A stretch of 64,000 bases of DNA from NCBI GenBank assembly GCA_009746045.1, contig RPFO01000082.1, positions 1,226,177 through 1,290,176 on the forward strand, given 5' to 3'. The DNA is from Mesostigma viride (taxonomy: Eukaryota; Streptophyta; Mesostigmatophyceae; Mesostigmatales; Mesostigmataceae). The translations under genes were made by a program, and so were the position numbers. The notes under the pieces are model-generated. The model was not told the DNA's origin. It did not search any database and saw only the letters and a list, made by a program, of their open reading frames with translations. Below are positions 56,216 to 64,000 of the stretch, one piece after another; within the stretch, counting starts at the first letter, position 1, and each line of letters opens with the position of its first letter.

Positions 56216-56217
56216 TG

Positions 56218-56249
56218 CCCAGTTCAGTTCAGTTCAGTTCAGTTCAGTT
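56218..56249. repeat. (CAGTT)n microsatellite
   Basis: About six TTCAG/CAGTT units. Confidence 0.85.
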
Positions 56250-56377
56250 GGAATCCCACGCCGGTCATATCCAACAGAGATAGTTTAGCGACGTAAGTGG
56301 ATCGCTACTACTGTACATAGGGTACTGTGATATGTCTTGCCCAGTAATTGCCTGTCGCCGGAGAGGCATGCCGGCAT

Positions 56378-56482
56378 CAAGCCACGTGGCGCCTCATCAA
56401 GCCACGTACGTGGCGCCTCATCTTGCCACGTGGTGCCGCATCTTGCCACGTGGTGCCGCAGCTCGGCCACGTAGCGCTGCGC
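56378..56482. repeat. G-box-containing tandem repeat
   Basis: About five units of 20-24 bp built on GCCACGTGGC/GCCACGTGGTGCCGCATCTT. Most hold CACGTG, the core bound by bHLH and bZIP factors. A related single unit lies at 56,081. Confidence 0.75.
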
Positions 56483-59230
56483 TATTGGGGGCCAGTAAGA
56501 CGGGGCCACCGCCGCCGACCCTCGTTTTACTCGCCAGCCCTATTTCAATTCAGGGGCCGGCGCTTACCGCAGCAGTCAGGCTCTGGGACGGGCCCCTAGT
56601 ATCCAGGAAATTTTGCCTGGAGATGTCACCCCTCCTCAAGATTGCAACGCTGTTTGCCCACCGCATCCATGCGGTGGGCATGGAGCTCCCCTAATTTCGG
56701 ACAGTGGCACAAGTAGCACTTCACACCTTACTCCCAGCCGAACGTTCCCCAGGCTGCCCGGCCATGCTAGCGCAACAAGAACAAATGCATGGTCCCCATC
56801 CCAATTACGTAAGGTGCATCACATTGATGGCCCGCCATCACCTAGTAGCAGTGTGCCATCCCTCTCCACCTCAACCTACTCTGAAAGGCCAGGGCCCCAA
56901 CAAACCTTTCAAGACATAGCACTCCTCAAAGAAGGCAACCCCTAGCTCAAAGAAGGCGAGGCGGTTTAGGTCTACTAGGGGGGCTTTGGGTAAGTTAAAA
57001 GATGGTAGAGGAGTTCACGAACACAGGCCACAGCAACGACAACCTGCTTCACCTGCTGCATCCATACATCACAAGTCATAAACTGCACAGCCTGGCATGA
57101 TTGCCTAACTAGGGGCACGTGATCCAAGATGCCCTTCAGGCTCACCCCAGCACACCGGCCCATCCTCACCACCCAACTGGTCATAGTCATCTACAGTGGC
57201 ATCAAACTCATCTAGGACAGAGTGCAGTGAAGGCAACATATAGACGTCCTCAGATCAGAATATAGACGTCCTGACACAATTGAATAAGAACGTGGCTGCT
57301 ACCTACTGCCCTTAAAAAACAATGTCGATTGCTTGCACATATACGCATTCTTGATTCTTCAAACAAGCATGCTAACACGTACCTTCACAGCACATCCCAA
57401 GGTTGACATCCATCGAGCTTTGTCAACGAGCATGATGACTTCCTGATGCAAACTTAGCTGTCAAGCTAGGATCGAGGAGGAAAGCTAGGTAAATAGATGA
57501 GATAGACCCCCAACAGCACCTTCCTGCACCAAAACCATGACAATATCATCCAGAGCTTGCTAAAGACGTACAGCTAACCGGTAGCGGGCGACCTTGCTTG
57601 CAGTCCAGGTTCAGCGCGAACATCTCGTGTCAGCAACCGGCGGAGATGGCGGACGCGAACCCACCGATACTATAAAAGCAAGTCATCAGACTATTTCGAT
57701 CGGGGAGTGGTGAACGGCTTGGAACACCGAAGCCGTATGCCGCGACAAAAGCCTTAAGTTTTTCTCGGAAATACACGCCTGGATGTGGATTAGGGCACCG
57801 TTGTTGTGCTTGTGCTTGCGTTGCGAGCAGGCAACCAGTGTATCTTGCAGTGTCGAGCAGTAACAGATGGTGGCGCGAGAGCAATATGTGACTTTTAAAT
57901 CATGGCTATACACAGCTTACACCTCGGCAGGCATGTTGGAACAAACCCCGGCCGCCATGCCGTGAGCCGAAAAAAAGGAAGAAACGCATCAAGCCGGAAG
58001 GACGGCCGGCCGTAAACGTCACTGAAAACAGCAAAATCTGACCTGCCGGCAGGTAATGCGACAGCCTGGAAATGTGATTCGTTTCTCGAAAAACTGATTA
58101 GCGCTCGTGAAAGTAGACTTGAAGCCCATTCGGATTCGACCTTTTGGGAATTGTGAGCTTCCAACAAAAAAGTTTCCCCCTCAATTAATAAACATGCATT
58201 TTCGCTGCCAATTCCAGATCTGGCGGACACAAAAAATCAGCGTCTCAGATTGCGAATATTATTTTGACGCATGAACATACACGAGTAATATCTACCACGC
58301 ATCATCGCAAAGCAGGAGAGTTTACGCGTCGTTTGCATCCATCGAAGTGACTTAGCATGATAGTTGACTTCTGACTGATATTCCGGCGGACATAGGGTCG
58401 ACAGCCATGCGAGGTGGAATTTTTCTGGTCCGTCGTCCTCAATGCGACGCGTTCGCGCCAAAATTTCCAGGATCTCATGTAACCGGACGGACCGATTGTA
58501 GGTGATGTGAACCATGTGCATGATGCAGTGGACGTGATAATAGTTAATTATTTAAAATTATTCATTATTGCATGGTGTTTGAGCGTCGCGTCTCGCGAAG
58601 TGGGCGTTGACCATGGCCGAGTGCTTTGTCCTTTGCCGTCTTGACAAACACATCGTTTACTAGGTAGCCAATGTCCTGCGTCTAGCAATGTGTTTATATT
58701 TACATTTATATTCATATTTGCGTCTTCCAATAAATGAGCTGAAAGACCCAGTTTGTCGTCTCCACGCTACTTGCTTGCCACGAGATACTCACTAGCCTCC
58801 AAAGTGCCTTTGCTAAGGAGGCGTTGTTGGCAGCTGCGGACACTGCAGTGATCTTGCAGTCATGCACGTAATGGCCCCTGAGCCCTCAATGTCTGGTGAG
58901 GTGGCTGCATGTAAAACACTGCGAGCACCCTGAACAAGCATCCAAACAGCACACGCAACTTCACACATTTGAGCAAGTCAGTGTGACTTATTTTAAGCCC
59001 ACAAATTGTTGGCACATAACACTACGCACCATGTGTTGTAGGAAAACACAGCCAACCTTCAAAGAGAAGTTAGTGATACGAGACATTCTTCTCGTAGCCA
59101 TTTAAACATGTCCTTGCTAATCCACAAACTTGACGAGAATCAACGTGAAGAAGGACATGGTGTGCTCTACATAATTCTATTCAGCCATGGAGAAAAAAGA
59201 GCTGGAAACTGTCAGGAAAAGCATGCAAAG
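56483..59230. other. AT-rich spacer, no gene recognised
   Basis: Several open frames of 60-120 codons without domain signatures. No splice-supported gene found. AT-rich simple sequence at 58,545-58,565 and 58,688-58,725. Confidence 0.4.
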
Positions 59231-59280
59231 TCAACATTTACAACCCCACCAATACCACCGCCACTGACACCCGAAGATCA

Positions 59281-59958
59281 TCCCCTTCCCCCCTACAACC
59301 CATCACCCCCTCCCCCCTCCCCCCCCTTGCCCCCCCCCCCCCTCCCCCCCTCCCCCCGCCCCCCCCCCCCCCCTCCCCCCTCCCCTCCCCCTCCCCCCCT
59401 CCCCCCTCCCCCCCTCCCCCTCCCCCCCTCCCCCCTCCCCCCCTCCCCCCCTCCCCCCCTCCCCCCCTCCCCCCTCCCCCCTCCCCCCCTCCCCCCTCCC
59501 CCCCTCCCCCCCCTCCCCCCTCCCCCCCCTCCCCCACCTCCCCCCCTCCCCCCTCCCCCCCTCCCCCCCTCCCCCCTCCCCCTCCCCCCTCCCCCCCTCC
59601 CCTCCCCCCCCCCCCCCCCCCTCCCCCTCCCCCCTCCCCCCTCCCCCCCTCCCCCCCCCCCCCCCCCCCCCCCCCTCCCCCCTCCCCCCCTCCCCCCCCT
59701 CCCCCCCTCCCCCCTCCCCCCTCCCCCCCTCCCCCCTCCCCCCCCCCCCCCTCCCCCCCCCCCCTCCCCCCGTCCCCCCCCCCCTCCCCCCCGTCCCCCC
59801 TCCCCCCGTCCCCGTCCCCCCCGTCCCCCTCCCCCCTTCCCCTTCCCCCCCTTCCCCCCTCCCCTTCCCCCTTCCCCCCCTTCCCCCCCTTCCCCCCTTC
59901 CCCCCCTTCCCCCCCTTCCCCCCTTCCCCCCTTCCCCTTCCCCCCTCCCCCCCTTCCC
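59281..59958. repeat. C-rich low-complexity tract
   Basis: About 680 bp of C runs of 5-16 separated by single T (later TT), with no fixed period. It ends at the gap. The long polyproline and polyglycine frames are artefacts. Confidence 0.9.
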
Positions 59959-60082
59959 NNNNNNNNNNNNNNNNNNNNNNNNNNNNNNNNNNNNNNNNNN
60001 NNNNNNNNNNNNNNNNNNNNNNNNNNNNNNNNNNNNNNNNNNNNNNNNNNNNNNNNNNNNNNNNNNNNNNNNNNNNNNNNNN
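59959..60082. other. Assembly gap, 124 N
   Basis: All N between the C-rich tract and the satellite; its real length is unknown. Confidence 0.99.
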
Positions 60083-63000
60083 CGTCCGGCACTTTGAAGC
60101 CCGCCGGTGCTATAATTCCTATCGTCCACGCATGTTTTCCCCTGCCTCAAACCGCACGTTGCATTTAAATCTGGAGCCCAAAATTCACTGAAAACGTGTG
60201 CCAGCCGGTAGCAAACTGGGCCAAGCTGCCACGGAATGGTGGTACGCCTGCCGTCCGGCACTTTGAAGCCCGCCGGTGCTATAATTCCTATCGTCCACGC
60301 ATGTTTTCCCCTGCCTCAAACCGCACGTTGCATTTAAATCTGGAGCCCAAAATTCACTGAAAACGTGTGCCAGCCGGTAGCAAACTGGGCCAAGCTGCCA
60401 CGGAATGGTGGTACCGCCTGCCGTCCGGCACTTTGAAGCCCGCCGGTGCTATAATTCCTATCGTCCACGCATGTTTTCCCCTGCCTCAAACCGCACGTTG
60501 CATTTAAATCTGGAGCCCAAAATTCACTGAAAACGTGTGCCAGCCGGTAGCAAACTGGGCCAAGCTGCCACGGAATGGTGGTACCGCCTGCCGTCCGGCA
60601 CTTTGAAGCCCGCCGGTGCTATAATTCCTATCGTCCACGCATGTTTTCCCCTGCCTCAAACCGCACGTTGCATTTAAATCTGGAGCCCAAAATTCACTGA
60701 AAACGTGTGCCAGCCGGTAGCAAACTGGGCCAAGCTGCCACGGAATGGTGGTACCGCCTGCCGTCCGGCACTTTGAAGCCCGCCGGTGCTATAATTCCTA
60801 TCGTCCACGCATGTTTTCCCCTGCCTCAAACCGCACGTTGCATTTAAATCTGGAGCCCAAAATTCACTGAAAACGTGTGCCAGCCGGTAGCAAACTGGGC
60901 CAAGCTGCCACGGAATGGTGGTACCGCCTGCCGTCCGGCACTTTGAAGCCCGCCGGTGCTATAATTCCTATCGTCCACGCATGTTTTCCCCTGCCTCAAA
61001 CCGCACGTTGCATTTAAATCTGGAGCCCAAAATTCACTGAAAACGTGTGCCAGCCGGTAGCAAACTGGGCCAAGCTGCCACGGAATGGTGGTACCGCCTG
61101 CCGTCCGGCACTTTGAAGCCCGCCGGTGCTATAATTCCTATCGTCCACGCATGTTTTCCCCTGCCTCAAACCGCACGTTGCATTTAAATCTGGAGCCCAA
61201 AATTCACTGAAAACGTGTGCCAGCCGGTAGCAAACTGGGCCAAGCTGCCACGGAATGGTGGTACCGCCTGCCGTCCGGCACTTTGAAGCCCGCCGGTGCT
61301 ATAATTCCTATCGTCCACGCATGTTTTCCCCTGCCTCAAACCGCACGTTGCATTTAAATCTGGAGCCCAAAATTCACTGAAAACGTGTGCCAGCCGGTAG
61401 CAAACTGGGCCAAGCTGCCACGGAATGGTGGTACCGCCTGCCGTCCGGCACTTTGAAGCCCGCCGGTGCTATAATTCCTATCGTCCACGCATGTTTTCCC
61501 CTGCCTCAAACCGCACGTTGCATTTAAATCTGGAGCCCAAAATTCACTGAAAACGTGTGCCAGCCGGTAGCAAACTGGGCCAAGCTGCCACGGAATGGTG
61601 GTACCGCCTGCCGTCCGGCACTTTGAAGCCCGCCGGTGCTATAATTCCTATCGTCCACGCATGTTTTCCCCTGCCTCAAACCGCACGTTGCATTTAAATC
61701 TGGAGCCCAAAATTCACTGAAAACGTGTGCCAGCCGGTAGCAAACTGGGCCAAGCTGCCACGGAATGGTGGTACCGCCTGCCGTCCGGCACTTTGAAGCC
61801 CGCCGGTGCTATAATTCCTATCGTCCACGCATGTTTTCCCCTGCCTCAAACCGCACGTTGCATTTAAATCTGGAGCCCAAAATTCACTGAAAACGTGTGC
61901 CAGCCGGTAGCAAACTGGGCCAAGCTGCCACGGAATGGTGGTACCGCCTGCCGTCCGGCACTTTGAAGCCCGCCGGTGCTATAATTCCTATCGTCCACGC
62001 ATGTTTTCCCCTGCCTCAAACCGCACGTTGCATTTAAATCTGGAGCCCAAAATTCACTGAAAACGTGTGCCAGCCGGTAGCAAACTGGGCCAAGCTGCCA
62101 CGGAATGGTGGTACCGCCTGCCGTCCGGCACTTTGAAGCCCGCCGGTGCTATAATTCCTATCGTCCACGCATGTTTTCCCCTGCCTCAAACCGCACGTTG
62201 CATTTAAATCTGGAGCCCAAAATTCACTGAAAACGTGTGCCAGCCGGTAGCAAACTGGGCCAAGCTGCCACGGAATGGTGGTACCGCCTGCCGTCCGGCA
62301 CTTTGAAGCCCGCCGGTGCTATAATTCCTATCGTCCACGCATGTTTTCCCCTGCCTCAAACCGCACGTTGCATTTAAATCTGGAGCCCAAAATTCACTGA
62401 AAACGTGTGCCAGCCGGTAGCAAACTGGGCCAAGCTGCCACGGAATGGTGGTACCGCCTGCCGTCCGGCACTTTGAAGCCCGCCGGTGCTATAATTCCTA
62501 TCGTCCACGCATGTTTTCCCCTGCCTCAAACCGCACGTTGCATTTAAATCTGGAGCCCAAAATTCACTGAAAACGTGTGCCAGCCGGTAGCAAACTGGGC
62601 CAAGCTGCCACGGAATGGTGGTACCGCCTGCCGTCCGGCACTTTGAAGCCCGCCGGTGCTATAATTCCTATCGTCCACGCATGTTTTCCCCTGCCTCAAA
62701 CCGCACGTTGCATTTAAATCTGGAGCCCAAAATTCACTGAAAACGTGTGCCAGCCGGTAGCAAACTGGGCCAAGCTGCCACGGAATGGTGGTACCGCCTG
62801 CCGTCCGGCACTTTGAAGCCCGCCGGTGCTATAATTCCTATCGTCCACGCATGTTTTCCCCTGCCTCAAACCGCACGTTGCATTTAAATCTGGAGCCCAA
62901 AATTCACTGAAAACGTGTGCCAGCCGGTAGCAAACTGGGCCAAGCTGCCACGGAATGGTGGTACCGCCTGCCGTCCGGCACTTTGAAGCCCGCCGGTGCT

Positions 63001-64000
63001 ATAATTCCTATCGTCCACGCATGTTTTCCCCTGCCTCAAACCGCACGTTGCATTTAAATCTGGAGCCCAAAATTCACTGAAAACGTGTGCCAGCCGGTAG
63101 CAAACTGGGCCAAGCTGCCACGGAATGGTGGTACCGCCTGCCGTCCGGCACTTTGAAGCCCGCCGGTGCTATAATTCCTATCGTCCACGCATGTTTTCCC
63201 CTGCCTCAAACCGCACGTTGCATTTAAATCTGGAGCCCAAAATTCACTGAAAACGTGTGCCAGCCGGTAGCAAACTGGGCCAAGCTGCCACGGAATGGTG
63301 GTACCGCCTGCCGTCCGGCACTTTGAAGCCCGCCGGTGCTATAATTCCTATCGTCCACGCATGTTTTCCCCTGCCTCAAACCGCACGTTGCATTTAAATC
63401 TGGAGCCCAAAATGCACTGAAAACGTGTGCCAGCCGGTAGCAAACTGGGCCAAGCTGCCACGGAATGGTGGTACCGCCTGCCGTCCGGCACTTTGAAGCC
63501 CGCCGGTGCTATAATTCCTATCGTCCACGCATGTTTTCCCCTGCCTCAAACCGCACGTTGCATTTAAATCTGGAGCCCAAAATGCACTGAAAACGTGTGC
63601 CAGCCGGTAGCAAACTGGGCCAAGCTGCCACGGAATGGTGGTACCGCCTGCCGTCCGGCACTTTGAAGCCCGCCGGTGCTATAATTCCTATCGTCCACGC
63701 ATGTTTTCCCCTGCCTCAAACCGCACGTTGCATTTAAATCTGGAGCCCAAAATGCACTGAAAACGTGTGCCAGCCGGTAGCAAACTGGGCCAAGCTGCCA
63801 CGGAATGGTGGTACCGCCTGCCGTCCGGCACTTTGAAGCCCGCCGGTGCTATAATTCCTATCGTCCACGCATGTTTTCCCCTGCCTCAAACCGCACGTTG
63901 CATTTAAATCTGGAGCCCAAAATGCACTGAAAACGTGTGCCAGCCGGTAGCAAACTGGGCCAAGCTGCCACGGAATGGTGGTACCGCCTGCCGTCCGGCA
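60083..64000. repeat. 170-bp satellite array 2, continues past the window
   Basis: About 23 units of the same satellite in the same orientation, starting mid-unit after the gap. One unit is 169 bp (GGTACGCCTG at 60,241, one C missing). The last four units share AATGCACTGA in place of AATTCACTGA (at 63,414, 63,584, 63,754, 63,924). Confidence 0.97.

Noticed and set aside
59281-59958. Telomere
   Set aside because: No TTTTAGGG or TTTAGGG-type period; C runs vary in length without a fixed unit, and satellite continues beyond.
59108-60261. Polyproline and polyglycine ORFs around the gap
   Set aside because: C-rich low-complexity tract and N bases translated; no start or domain support.

Overview
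This window is repeat-rich eukaryotic nuclear DNA, most likely from a green alga (Chlamydomonadales-like). That placement is inference. It rests on GC-rich exons with GT-AG introns, a plant-type JmjN/JmjC/C5HC2 protein, LINEs with either of two endonuclease lineages, and GC-rich microsatellites. No rRNA, secure tRNA gene, operon or CRISPR array was seen.

Layout. 1-7,450: nested non-LTR retroelement debris. A LINE on the minus strand (1,290-3,721) sits inside a plus-strand ORF1-like fragment. Around it are tail-only and SINE-like insertions and a decayed plus-strand copy of the large LINE found at 44-50 kb. 7,888-22,564 (minus): the one convincing host gene, a ten-exon JmjN-JmjC-C5HC2 histone lysine demethylase. 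I reconstruct it as about 1,504 aa with matching splice phases at all nine junctions. Six of its nine introns carry a different sizeable tandem repeat. 22,565-26,066: no recognised gene. 26,072-35,804 (minus): a Ty3/gypsy LTR retrotransposon with identical 563-bp LTRs, a 5-bp target duplication and broken ORFs. A piggyBac-like TTAA element interrupts its pol region. 35,810-39,700: AT-richer DNA with dispersed repeats and small SINE-like elements. 39,749-42,269: two LTR-like units joined end to end. 42,465-49,760 (minus): a large LINE with a restriction-like endonuclease (RLE) and PHD, RING and C2H2 fingers, preceded by two tandem 5'-truncated 988-bp copies. 49,861-54,970: 30 copies of a 170-bp satellite. 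54,971-59,230: AT-rich spacer. 59,281-59,958: C-rich tract, then a 124-base gap. 60,083-64,000: the same satellite, running off the window.

The demethylase is the only gene likely to serve the cell. The elements to its right look like pericentromeric or other heterochromatin: homogenised satellite, a satellite-adjacent LINE carrying chromatin-reader-type fingers, and nested retroelements. The gene would then lie near a euchromatin/heterochromatin boundary. That reading is inference and needs chromatin or whole-chromosome data.
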